Made by a program: the position numbers and the translations under genes. 64,000 nucleotides of DNA from Lachnospiraceae bacterium (GTDB taxonomy: Bacteria; Bacillota; Clostridia; Lachnospirales; Lachnospiraceae): the NCBI GenBank assembly GCA_902363555.1, contig CABJAM010000001.1, positions 434,001 through 498,000 of the forward strand. The letters are read 5' to 3'. Position 1 is the stretch's first letter. Every line of letters starts with the position of its first letter. The notes beneath the pieces were generated by a model. The model was not told where the DNA came from. It ran no database searches and saw only the letters and a program-made list of their open reading frames with translations. Shown here piece after piece: positions 31,754-40,304 of this stretch.

Positions 31754-33361
31754 ATGGCTGAATATAATCGTTTTATCTCCTACATATATTTGTATGAGCG
31801 GGGGATGAAGACCATTAACACAGGCTTTGCAAAGGTGGAAAGCCGCGGCGGCCAGTGCCGGATCAACGTTATGATGAAAAACATGTACCATGAAAGCCAT
31901 GTAAAATTTTCGGCCTATATGTTTGTGAGAAAAGGCAATAAGCTTGTCGGCATATATCTGGGCGATCTGAAAACCGAAAATAATACGGGTGAGTTTGACA
32001 AGACGACAGATGCGGATAATATCGAAAACTCCGGCTATGGACTTGAACAGGCGGCCGGTATGATCATCCGCGGGGATAATGGGAAGATTTACGGAACTGG
32101 CTGGGATGATGACGCATTAAATGTGGATGCTTTCGTCACCATGGAGGAGTATGCCAATGGAACTGCGCCGGAACCGCAGGAGTCAGTGATGGCTGTGGAA
32201 AATGACGCTGATGATGATGCGGATGCTGCCTACGATGCGGGCGACGCTATGGTCGGCGGTGCGGATGCTGCGGCCAGAGGCGCGGGTGCTGCGGTCGGTG
32301 GCGCGGGCACTGAGGCCGGAGGCGCTATGGTTGGCGGTGCGAACGACGGCGTAGGCGCTGCGTATGACGGCGCGGGTGCTGTGGCCAGTGGCGCTATGGT
32401 TGGCAGCGCTACGGTCGGTGGCGTTGTGGCTGGCGGCGCAGATGATGGCACGGATGCTGTGGACGACGGCGCGGGTGTTACGGTGCTTGCTGCCGGAGAA
32501 GAACGAGTGCGGAGGAGTGCGGATGACAGTGTGGCGTCAATGACGTTTGCAAATGCAGAAACAATGGCTGACGGTGTAATATCAGCGATGGATAACGGCC
32601 GTGTATCCGTCACTGCGGATCGTAACGCAGAAGCTGCTGATAACAACGGCCGCGGGGGCGTTGCAGAGCGTAAAACCGGAGTCAATGATGGCAACAGCGG
32701 GGCTCCGCACCTTAGTATATCCGGGAATGCAGATGGGGGTCCAAACGCCACGCGTCTGATGGCGGAATCTATGGAAGCTGCGGCTGTCAGAGTTGACAGT
32801 AGCCGGCCTGCATTCAGTTCACCCTACGGATTATTTGGAAATCTGTCCGGTTCCGGCAATTTTTCAAACCGCAGAAATAGCGGAAGAACTGAAAAAAATC
32901 AGGACGTTCTTGTAAAGCCGGATGCAGATACATGGAAAGTCGGCAGACCGAAAGATAAGGAGACGAATGAGGCAGCAAATAAAAATCTGCCCGTTGAGGA
33001 TCAACAGCCCGCTTCGTCTGTTTTGGCCAAGATCATCGATAAGGGGCTTCGGATGTATCCGTTTGAGGATGAGCAGGTGACCGCCTGTATCCGCATGGAA
33101 CCGCAGGACATCGGGATGCTGCCGATGAAATATTGGCCACTGGCCAATAACAGCTTTCTTTTACATGGTTATTACAGTTACCGCCATCTTATTTTAGCAA
33201 GAATCAGTGATGGCCGTTATATTCTGGGCGTGCCCGGGGTAAATTATCAAAGAGAACAGTTTATGGCCGGCATGTTCGGTTTTGACAGCTTTAAGCCGGT
33301 TCAGAATCATGCGCCCACAGGAAGTGAATTTGGGTATTGGTATATGGAACTGGAGGAGTAG
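31754..33361 (+). CDS. Protein of unknown function with two conserved ends and an Ala/Gly/Val-rich linker
   Basis: The product has 535 residues. The N-terminal 137 residues form a compact beta-rich domain (YNRFISYIYLYERGMKTINT ... KLVGIYLGDLKTENNTGEFD). The C-terminal 110 residues form another (MEPQDIGMLPMKYWPLANNS ... GYWYMELEE). The layout resembles Lachnospiraceae proteins annotated as DUF6128, but I cannot confirm that. Between them lies a long low-complexity linker; residues about 150-250 are an Ala/Gly/Val/Asp tract with repeated GGAMVGG and GAGA units. No signal peptide or membrane helix. AGGGGG precedes the ATG. Function unknown; a two-headed scaffold with a flexible tether fits the sequence. 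Confidence 0.8.
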   Translation: MAEYNRFISYIYLYERGMKTINTGFAKVESRGGQCRINVMMKNMYHESHVKFSAYMFVRKGNKLVGIYLGDLKTENNTGEFDKTTDADNIENSGYGLEQAAGMIIRGDNGKIYGTGWDDDALNVDAFVTMEEYANGTAPEPQESVMAVENDADDDADAAYDAGDAMVGGADAAARGAGAAVGGAGTEAGGAMVGGANDGVGAAYDGAGAVASGAMVGSATVGGVVAGGADDGTDAVDDGAGVTVLAAGEERVRRSADDSVASMTFANAETMADGVISAMDNGRVSVTADRNAEAADNNGRGGVAERKTGVNDGNSGAPHLSISGNADGGPNATRLMAESMEAAAVRVDSSRPAFSSPYGLFGNLSGSGNFSNRRNSGRTEKNQDVLVKPDADTWKVGRPKDKETNEAANKNLPVEDQQPASSVLAKIIDKGLRMYPFEDEQVTACIRMEPQDIGMLPMKYWPLANNSFLLHGYYSYRHLILARISDGRYILGVPGVNYQREQFMAGMFGFDSFKPVQNHAPTGSEFGYWYMELEE

Positions 33362-33486
33362 GGCTATTATGTTTTCGGAACACCGGAATGTAGGACTTCA
33401 AACATCATTCCGGTGTCCTTTCGTTGATGCCGGAGGAGACGGCGGAACCGGTTTTACGACAGTAGGGTATTTGCATACCGGGAGTA

Positions 33487-34482
33487 TTAGTCATTATCTG
33501 CGTTGAGCTCATCCACAATCTGACGGATGATTTCTTCATCCTGCTCCAAAGCCTGGGCAATTTCTGAAATGGAATTGCCTTTTTGCAATTTTTTTGTTAC
33601 CTGATTTTTCAACAGTGACATGAACCCTTTTTCAAGTCCTCTCTTCTCGCCAATCATTTCATATTCTTTTTTCATCATCTTTTCGTAATCTTTCTGATTA
33701 AAGGACGTTAATACCATTGATTCCACCTCCGCTAGATGCTTGGTCAGGAAATTTTCCAGGACGTGCTCCCGAATACAGAAGGTGATGGCTTCGTGGATAG
33801 CCGATTCTTTATCCATCCCATTGGTGAGATTGACACGAATCTGATGGATAAACTGAGCATATTCCTTCAGCTTCCGGCAGCGGTTCAGGATTTCCATGTT
33901 ATGTCCATAATTAATATTCAGCATTATTACTTTACAATTAAGGCATGGTTCTAATCCGGGGATTTCCGGAAACGCATCTTTTAACTCCATGACCTGTTTT
34001 TCTTCAGCATTTGCCGAACCATTGTAAAAAACGATGTATTGAGGTACCGGCAGCTTCTGCAGTACACTACTGTAAATATTTATATGGTTGTTTTCGATAT
34101 ATGCCTCATAATCTCTGGCAAAATACAGTAAGCCTCTGATGGGCATATTCGGATTGATGGTACTTTGATGCTCATACAGATTTAAAACTTCCGCCTGCAT
34201 GCTGGAATCTGTAAGACCTTCATGCTCAGACAGGTTCAATACCTCGCTTAACAGGAAGGAAACATCATTTTTGAAGCTCATATATATGGCGTCCTCCAGT
34301 GTGTAATAGGTCAGGTCGTCCACATCGTGATAATCCGTACCATTAATTGCGTTATAAAGGTCTAACAGATCCTTCTTATTATGAAAGAGCATCTGAAACA
34401 GACTGTCTTTATACTTTCTGTTGATATAATGTTTTTTCCTTTTTGAAAGATGTAACTTTAATTTATGAGGATGTTTACCCAT
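33487..34482 (-). CDS. Rpn family recombination-promoting nuclease / putative transposase
   Basis: The product has 331 residues of the Rpn/PD-(D/E)XK nuclease group. The N-terminal segment KKHYINRKYKDSLFQMLFHN and the core PNMPIRGLLYFARDYEAYIE, LPVPQYIVFYNG and CKVIMLNINYGHN are typical. Escherichia coli relatives promote RecA-independent recombination. The C-terminal third is a helical tail ending in a helix-turn-helix-like repeat (ISEIAQALEQDEEIIRQIVD). An 18-residue segment is duplicated (EVLNLSEH at 80 and EVLNLYEH at 98). GGAGG precedes the ATG. It lies within the inverted-repeat cassette. Confidence 0.88.
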   Translation of the reverse strand: MGKHPHKLKLHLSKRKKHYINRKYKDSLFQMLFHNKKDLLDLYNAINGTDYHDVDDLTYYTLEDAIYMSFKNDVSFLLSEVLNLSEHEGLTDSSMQAEVLNLYEHQSTINPNMPIRGLLYFARDYEAYIENNHINIYSSVLQKLPVPQYIVFYNGSANAEEKQVMELKDAFPEIPGLEPCLNCKVIMLNINYGHNMEILNRCRKLKEYAQFIHQIRVNLTNGMDKESAIHEAITFCIREHVLENFLTKHLAEVESMVLTSFNQKDYEKMMKKEYEMIGEKRGLEKGFMSLLKNQVTKKLQKGNSISEIAQALEQDEEIIRQIVDELNADND

Positions 34483-34597
34483 AGATTTACCTCCATTATA
34501 AAATTTTTTATTGCATTATGCAATGATATGTAAGTAAAAAGTTATCCTGTAGATACTATTTTTTTCGGGAGTATTTCGATTTTGTAAAGTAAACGGA

Positions 34598-34669
34598 CAT
34601 GAAAGCCGATTGCTCCGCACTCCCGCAATCGCCCCAAAAGTATTCGGACTTTTTGCTGCCTGCGGCAGC
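34598..34669 (-). repeat. Inverted-repeat pair, right copy (72 bp)
   Basis: Reverse complement of 31581-31659 apart from one substitution and a 7-base gap. The outer end is again GCTGCC...GGCAGC, so in both copies the hairpin end points away from the cassette. Confidence 0.92.
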
Positions 34670-34800
34670 CCGTCCTCATATTTTGGGGTTCATCAAATGT
34701 GTGCATAGCTGGGAAAGCTTGCTTCCCCAACGATGCCCCCACTTGATGACTTTCATAGTAAACATTAGTGAAATGGGAACCGAATGGTTTTGGGATTTGT

Positions 34801-34826
34801 AACAGTTCAAAAGGGCCAAACGGTTA
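34801..34826. repeat. Small dispersed palindrome, copy 2
   Basis: AACAGTTC-N8-CAAACGGTTAC type; same family as 7181-7206. Confidence 0.65.
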
Positions 34827-35074
34827 CTAAGATTTTCAAAGCCTGACTGGCCATACAGATACTTTAGAGGCGTCCGGCAGGAATGCCGGCAATATTAACG
34901 TTATCCGTAAATATACAATACCACGACATAATCATAAACGCAAATGCTTTTCATCGCCTTATTCCGACAGCATTTGTCAGCTTTATCGAGGGCGTCTTGC
35001 CAGTTTTATAGCGAATGTGTGCGGACATATATAAATAAATTGCAGCCGTCGCCGGATAAAGGCTCATTGTCGGA

Positions 35075-35127
35075 TTTAAAATATAAAATTTTTGGCTTAA
35101 AACCAGTTGACAACTCCATCAAAATAT
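35075..35127 (+). repeat. 53-bp direct repeat, left copy
   Basis: It matches 42047-42099 at 48 of 53 positions, including the block TTAAAACCAGTTGACAACTCC. The TTGACA is present, but no -10 box follows at the right distance, unlike the right copy. It marks the left edge of an AT-rich stretch. Confidence 0.88.
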
Positions 35128-35306
35128 TTGGTGACAAGTTCTGGATGAATCAGGAATCTAAAAACATCCCGGATAAATTGACATACAAGTAGTTACAGAG
35201 TATAATTTTATTATATTTTATAAATTATCTCCAAATTTTTTTTGAAATATTTGGATCAAGAAGAGGAAGAAACGGTGAATATTATAGAAAATGGGAGGTG
35301 AATATT

Positions 35307-36215
35307 TTGCATATAAATCAAATGCGTTATTTTGTGACCTTATGTAATTGCGGAAGTTTTTCCAAGGCCGCCGAGCTTCTTTTTATCTCCCAGCCAGCCA
35401 TAAGTAAGCAGATCACTGCTCTGGAACAAGAGCTTGGCGTACAGCTTTTGGAGCGAAGAAAAGGCGTAAAAGTACAAATAACAAGAAGCGGCGAGCTCTA
35501 CTACCAAACCTTTCACCAAATTCTTGAGAATTTAGAAGAAACCGCTTTCAAAACAAAATACACTTCTCCTGCTACTAAGCGCATTTATAAAATTGGTATC
35601 ATGGAAGGCTGGATGATGCATAACTATATTCATATTTGTAATAAAGACCTTTCCCAAGTCTTTACAGATGTGGAATTGAACTTTGAATTTCTTTCACCAA
35701 GCAGACTCAATATACTGAAGGATAATGGCCAATTAGACTTTATTCTTCTTATTGATCCGGCTTTTGAGAATACAAAAGATTATATTAAAGAACCCATTGC
35801 ATGCATTCACTCTCTATTGTATACAGCAATAAATCACCCCGCCGTTGAAAATGGTATGATAAACTTAAAAAAACTGGACCCACACATATATATTTTATCA
35901 GGACGCGAGGTTATCCACATTAACTTGCCTCAGATAAAAACACTTCTTTATCCAAGTGTTCCAATTTTTAAAGAAGTCATGTCAATCAATTCTATCCTTA
36001 TGAACGTATTGTCCGGAAATGGATCTGCAATCGCCGATGAATGGTCTATTCCCAGATACTCTGATCGGTTCAGTGCTTTTGTACTGTCTTCCACGGAGAT
36101 TCCGGTCGTATTTGCCAGAAAAAATGTCGAGGATTCCTCTTTTTATTTGATGTATCAATATTTACTCGACAAATTTCAAAAATGGGTGGACGAAATACCA
36201 CCACTCACCCATTAA
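35307..36215 (+). CDS. LysR family transcriptional regulator
   Basis: The product has 302 residues. The N-terminal winged helix INQMRYFVTLCNCGSFSKAA, FISQPAISKQITALEQELGV is canonical, and the remainder is the two-lobed effector domain. Start choice: TTG at 35307 with GGGAGG nine bases upstream; the GTG at 35298 overlaps that ribosome site. LysR regulators usually control a neighbouring, often divergent, operon. Here the sugar transporter operon converges on this gene from the other side, so it would have to act at a distance on the promoter at 41848, or on its own promoter. Codon use is AT-rich, like the transporter genes. Confidence 0.88.
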   Translation: MHINQMRYFVTLCNCGSFSKAAELLFISQPAISKQITALEQELGVQLLERRKGVKVQITRSGELYYQTFHQILENLEETAFKTKYTSPATKRIYKIGIMEGWMMHNYIHICNKDLSQVFTDVELNFEFLSPSRLNILKDNGQLDFILLIDPAFENTKDYIKEPIACIHSLLYTAINHPAVENGMINLKKLDPHIYILSGREVIHINLPQIKTLLYPSVPIFKEVMSINSILMNVLSGNGSAIADEWSIPRYSDRFSAFVLSSTEIPVVFARKNVEDSSFYLMYQYLLDKFQKWVDEIPPLTH

Positions 36216-36273
36216 GGAGAATGGTGGTATTTTTTCATGGAACATATTCTGCTGTCAGCCTATGGAGTAATCT

Positions 36274-37125
36274 TCATTTTTTATTATCAATTTGCGAAAT
36301 CAGCTGCATCAAGGCAATTGCATATACCTCATGTCCAGTTATAGAGGGATGATTTGTTCCATTAGCCAATAAGGCTTCCAGAGGATATCCGGCCTTAATA
36401 TAAGCATTCCAGATTTTATAAGTATCCACCAAGCATACCGACAATTCCTTTGCCAGTTTACGGATAATTTGTACCCTGTCAAATAAGGTTGACTCGGGAT
36501 GATCAAACGGTGTTGGCAATGCCGCATTTGGGGTCATTAAGATAATATCCGAATTTGTCTCATTCTGAACACGTAAAACAACTGCTTTTAGTGCCATATA
36601 ATACTGCTCATTACTGCCACAATCCTGCCCCCAGTTCAAGGAAGCGTTAATAAGCACAAGATCTGGCTGATATCGTAACACATCCCGATCCAGCCGTTTC
36701 TCCATTCCTAAAATAGTATCTCCGGCAATTCCAGAATTAATGACGCTCACAGAGGTACTCTCATATTTTTCAATTAACTTTCTGCGAAACCGATCCAGAT
36801 ACCCCTCCTGTACATCAGTAACCTCTGTACGGTCTTCTGCTGTCAGCGTTCCCTCACTAATTTTATTTTTCAGTTCTTCGGGATTCATAATAAATTCAAA
36901 ATGTCCGGCCGTTACGCTATCCCCAATACCTACAATCAGCGGATTTTTTCGCTCCAGCCGATCCTCCGGCATAGGAAATGCACTAAACATAGCCGTCTCT
37001 CCACGGTTTTTCCACATAATATCCTGGAATCGTTTTGGAACAACATCTCCTGTACATGTGATTGTATTTGCCAACTCTAAAAAAATTTTAGCATACTTTT
37101 CATCGGTTCTAAATCTTGTTTTCAT
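36274..37125 (-). CDS. SGNH/GDSL-type hydrolase
   Basis: The product has 283 residues. Block I is IVGIGDSVTAGH, with the nucleophile S70; block II is NSGIAGDTILGM and block III LVLINASLNWG. The final catalytic block reads NGTNHPSITGHE where most family members have Asp-x-x-His, so the acid residue is not obvious and N/H may replace it. No signal peptide, so it acts inside the cell. It is the last gene of the ABC importer operon, 26 bases after a permease. It may deacetylate or deacylate an imported sugar derivative; that is inference from context. Confidence 0.85.
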   Translation of the reverse strand: MKTRFRTDEKYAKIFLELANTITCTGDVVPKRFQDIMWKNRGETAMFSAFPMPEDRLERKNPLIVGIGDSVTAGHFEFIMNPEELKNKISEGTLTAEDRTEVTDVQEGYLDRFRRKLIEKYESTSVSVINSGIAGDTILGMEKRLDRDVLRYQPDLVLINASLNWGQDCGSNEQYYMALKAVVLRVQNETNSDIILMTPNAALPTPFDHPESTLFDRVQIIRKLAKELSVCLVDTYKIWNAYIKAGYPLEALLANGTNHPSITGHEVYAIALMQLISQIDNKK

Positions 37126-37151
37126 TTTTTACTCCTTGTACTTATATATGA

Positions 37152-38117
37152 TTAATCATTTAGGGCTGCCATGCGTTTTTTCTTCTCCATATAGGCTGTT
37201 TGTTTCAGAGATACAGCGGAAAAGATAAATACACATAAAAGAGCAATTCCTGTTACAATCTGCTGAGCTGAACTTGATGCGCCTGCAGCAATTAACCCCT
37301 GAGATATAATTTTAATGGAAATCTCTCCAATAAAAACGCCATACATAAGTCTACAGTATTTTTCAAGCGCAAACGCCACAGTAACTCCCATCATGGGCTG
37401 AAAAATACTGCTCATCGTTGCAAAATTGTTTTTCGCAGTTGATGTTCCACCATAACACAAGTAAGCAATAGAACCGATTGCGATTATAATTCCTCCTATT
37501 GCAAAACAAAGAAATTTTACCTGAGCCGGATTAATTCCAATCATTTTTGCAACAGTCGCTCCATGGCCAACCGCCTTTACATTATGGCCAAATATTGTAT
37601 GATTGTACAGAAATTCAAATAACACTCCGCCAAGCACCAATAAAATCAGGATATATGGGAATGTTCCCAGAAACTTGCATTGATCTGGAATGGATATCGT
37701 AATCCCTCCCTTATAAATTGATGTACCTGTCTCGTATAGTAAAAGCATTCCGATGGAGGTAATCAGTGTTGGTATTTTTAGTATACGGTACACCAGGCCC
37801 GTGATGATCTCACATACCCAGGTCACTACCACAGCAACAATAATCATTCCAAAAAGACCATACTTATTTGCAGCGTCAGCAGCAAATACTGCAGCCAGCG
37901 CAATAGCCGCACCTGCACTGAAATCCCATGTACCAACAACCAAATTAAAACATACTCCCCATCCAATTAATGTATATACAACGGTCGAAGTCAGAATCAC
38001 TTTCAAGCCAATCAGGGATACAAAATTGTGTGGTGCAATAATGGCAAATATAATATAAAGCCCAACCGGAAGTATCAATACCTTTATGATATTGGTTATT
38101 CGCGTCTTAAAATTCAT
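37152..38117 (-). CDS. Sugar-type ABC transporter permease (second)
   Basis: This 321-residue membrane protein belongs to the RbsC/branched-chain permease family, with about nine or ten helices and the EAA-like loop FGHNVKAVGHGATVAKMIGI that docks the ATPase. It is the second of two permeases in the operon, giving a heterodimeric channel with the product of 39363-40292. CAGGAGGG supports the ATG at 38117 rather than the codon ten residues upstream, which would overlap the binding-protein gene. AT-rich codon use. Confidence 0.92.
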   Translation of the reverse strand: MNFKTRITNIIKVLILPVGLYIIFAIIAPHNFVSLIGLKVILTSTVVYTLIGWGVCFNLVVGTWDFSAGAAIALAAVFAADAANKYGLFGMIIVAVVVTWVCEIITGLVYRILKIPTLITSIGMLLLYETGTSIYKGGITISIPDQCKFLGTFPYILILLVLGGVLFEFLYNHTIFGHNVKAVGHGATVAKMIGINPAQVKFLCFAIGGIIIAIGSIAYLCYGGTSTAKNNFATMSSIFQPMMGVTVAFALEKYCRLMYGVFIGEISIKIISQGLIAAGASSSAQQIVTGIALLCVFIFSAVSLKQTAYMEKKKRMAALND

Positions 38118-38136
38118 CTGAATTCCCTCCTGACTG

Positions 38137-39330
38137 TCACTTTGCATGTCTTTCCTTTACATCATCCAAACTATAACTAGACATTACGTTCTTAAAATAG
38201 TCCAGATTTAACTCCTGATTAAAAGAACCAATGAGCTTCTTGATTTCCTCTTTATCGTATATGGAGCCATCTTCCGGTTCACAATATTCATAATATTCGT
38301 TCAATTCATCCGCACTGGTCACTTTTATATAAGGTAATTCAAGCGCCAAAGCTTCGCCATTCTCTGATAGCGGGGTACCGGACAACTGGTTCATTATTAT
38401 GGCTGCAAGGAAGAGTGAATCCGGATATGAGCCTCCAAATGCACTGATTACTGTTCCATCTTCAAAATATTTATCCATACCATCAAAGAAATCCGACATT
38501 ACAACCTTAATTTTACCGTTCATACCCAAGGTGGTCAGAGCATTAATGCAGCCTTCCCCACGCGAATCAGAACCACTGATACAATAAATCCCCTCTACAT
38601 CAGAATGGCTTGCGACAATATTGGATACCGCATCCATCGCACTGGTCGCATCTACTAAATCACGTACATCCGCAATAACCTCAATTCCATATTCTCCTGC
38701 ATGTTCCTGGAAATAACTATCTCTTAAATCAGTAGAACTCTCCCCTGTTGCCGGTCCTACAATGGCTACTTTGGTAATATTACTCTCCTGAAAGCTCTTC
38801 AATGCCTCTCGGGCAATATAGGTTTCATCATTATAACATCTTCCGACATAATATTCGCAATCCGACAAATAAGATGCTATTTCTTCATCTGCCACATCAC
38901 GCGCAAACTGCCCCCAATATACCTGATTTTGTTCACAGAGAGCTGCGATTTTGGGCAAACAATCCTCTGTAAAATTAATAAATACTACGGCATCTGCCCC
39001 GGCGGAGATTACATTTTGTAAGCTCGAAATCTGATCTTCCGGAGAAATAGCCCCTATATCTGTAATTAATTCGGAACCTGTAACATCGCATATAGAATTT
39101 ACAAGACGATATGCGTTCCCAAAAAAACTTCCTGTGGTAGATAAAGCTATATAGCCAATCTTAAATTTCTCCGGGAAAACGTCTCCATCCGCAGCTCCTT
39201 CTGCCTTTGCATTACTGTCACTGCCTGTGTTAATATTGTCTTTTGAAGAAGGGCCTGCTCCTCCGGCACACCCAATCAACATAACGCCAGATAAAATAAG
39301 GGTTAGTAACATAGTAATCATTTTTTTCAT
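38137..39330 (-). CDS. Sugar-type ABC transporter substrate-binding lipoprotein
   Basis: The product has 397 residues. Lipobox VMLIGC (C21) anchors it outside. The rest is a periplasmic-binding-protein type I fold (FKIGYIALSTTGSFFGNAYR; ITKVAIVGPATGESSTDLRD; GIYCISGSDSRGEGCINALT), as in ribose, galactose and autoinducer-2 binding proteins. Ligand is not evident, but the fold favours a sugar or sugar-like compound. Strong GGAGG ribosome site. It lies between the two permease genes. Confidence 0.92.
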   Translation of the reverse strand: MKKMITMLLTLILSGVMLIGCAGGAGPSSKDNINTGSDSNAKAEGAADGDVFPEKFKIGYIALSTTGSFFGNAYRLVNSICDVTGSELITDIGAISPEDQISSLQNVISAGADAVVFINFTEDCLPKIAALCEQNQVYWGQFARDVADEEIASYLSDCEYYVGRCYNDETYIAREALKSFQESNITKVAIVGPATGESSTDLRDSYFQEHAGEYGIEVIADVRDLVDATSAMDAVSNIVASHSDVEGIYCISGSDSRGEGCINALTTLGMNGKIKVVMSDFFDGMDKYFEDGTVISAFGGSYPDSLFLAAIIMNQLSGTPLSENGEALALELPYIKVTSADELNEYYEYCEPEDGSIYDKEEIKKLIGSFNQELNLDYFKNVMSSYSLDDVKERHAK

Positions 39331-39362
39331 AGTAATTCCTCCTGTTTTTTGTGTTTTATTTT

Positions 39363-40292
39363 TTAATCAATAACAGCTACATTTGACCGATCATAAGACA
39401 ACGCTACAATTGCAATCAGTACCAAACCTTTAATTCCCTGTTGCAATTCTGCGCTTACACCACACAGTACCAATCCATTACATAGAATGGCTAATGATAG
39501 GGCGCCAATGATGGCAGCTCTGATTTTGGCATTTGAACCACCAGAAAGTGGCATTCCTCCTAATGTCAGAGCAATTAGAACATCACATTCGAACATCTGT
39601 CCTGTTGTTGTAAATGATGTACCCGCTTTGATCAAACTTAATATTCCTGCCAGTCCTGCAAACATCCCTGAAAATACAAACGCCATAAGTTTGATTTTCC
39701 CAACGGGTATTCCCGACTGCTGTGCCGCAATTTGATTTGAACCAATTGCTTTTGCATACCTGCCTAGCTTTGTATACCGGAATAAAATCAGAACAAAGGC
39801 GAATACCAGTAATAAAACCATTATTTTAAAGGATAGATTATCGTATTTATACATGGATAATGGCAATGGCGTAGAACCATTTGCATTCAGAATCCAGGCA
39901 AATCCCCGGTATGCAAACATAACAGTTACCGATACAATAAACGGGTTCAAATCAAACAAAATATGTAAAGCGGCGATACCGAATCCTGTTAGTGCCCCAA
40001 TTCCCATTGCTATAATAATACATAAAAATAAATTATTTGTCTTCTGTGCCACCAGCGCCCCTACCGTAGCCGTGACACCTACTAGGCTACCCAGAGAAAA
40101 ATCCAAATAACCAATTGCAAAAACAAAACTTGTTCCCAATGCCGCAATCATATAAATGAACATTGCTCCGAAAATAACCAGCAAATTGCTTTTTCGAAAC
40201 AACTGTCCACCGCTTCCGATAAAAAATACAATGACTATTACCAAAAGTCCAAAATATGGAACAAGCGCCTTCAAATTAAAGCTTTTAGCCAT
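39363..40292 (-). CDS. Sugar-type ABC transporter permease (first)
   Basis: This 309-residue integral membrane protein is of the RbsC type, with the conserved LGSLVGVTATVGALVAQ and the docking loop LGRYAKAIGSNQIAAQQSGI. It partners the second permease of the operon. The start follows the ATPase stop by 12 bases, so translation is probably coupled. The operon order is ATPase, permease, binding protein, permease, hydrolase. Codon use is AT-rich relative to flanking loci. Confidence 0.92.
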   Translation of the reverse strand: MAKSFNLKALVPYFGLLVIVIVFFIGSGGQLFRKSNLLVIFGAMFIYMIAALGTSFVFAIGYLDFSLGSLVGVTATVGALVAQKTNNLFLCIIIAMGIGALTGFGIAALHILFDLNPFIVSVTVMFAYRGFAWILNANGSTPLPLSMYKYDNLSFKIMVLLLVFAFVLILFRYTKLGRYAKAIGSNQIAAQQSGIPVGKIKLMAFVFSGMFAGLAGILSLIKAGTSFTTTGQMFECDVLIALTLGGMPLSGGSNAKIRAAIIGALSLAILCNGLVLCGVSAELQQGIKGLVLIAIVALSYDRSNVAVID

Positions 40293-40304
40293 TCCATTTC
40301 CCCC

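Larger units (their letters stand above)
34483..35306. other. 820-base gene-poor gap with three repeat families
   Basis: No convincing gene. It holds the right inverted repeat (34598-34669), a small palindrome (34801-34826) and the left 53-bp direct repeat (35075-35127). An open frame across 34944-35192 runs through the direct repeat but has no ribosome site. GCCGGCATTCC pairs with the adjacent GGAATGCCGGC-like dyad near 34872-34888. Confidence 0.55.

Noticed and set aside
32230..32751. 173-residue minus-strand frame opposite the Ala/Gly linker
   Set aside because: Pro/Ala/Ser low-complexity product created by repeat composition.
34495..34523. Promoter TTGCAT-17-TATAAT for the first Rpn gene
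   Set aside because: The ribosome site and start codon lie within 15 bases of the -10 box, so a transcript from it would lack the ribosome site.
34944..35192. 82-residue open frame ending PDKLTYK
   Set aside because: No ribosome site or promoter; its second half is the 53-bp repeat. The repeat frame is kept in the right copy (LKYK.F.LKPVDNS), so it may be a remnant of a mobile gene, but not a gene now.
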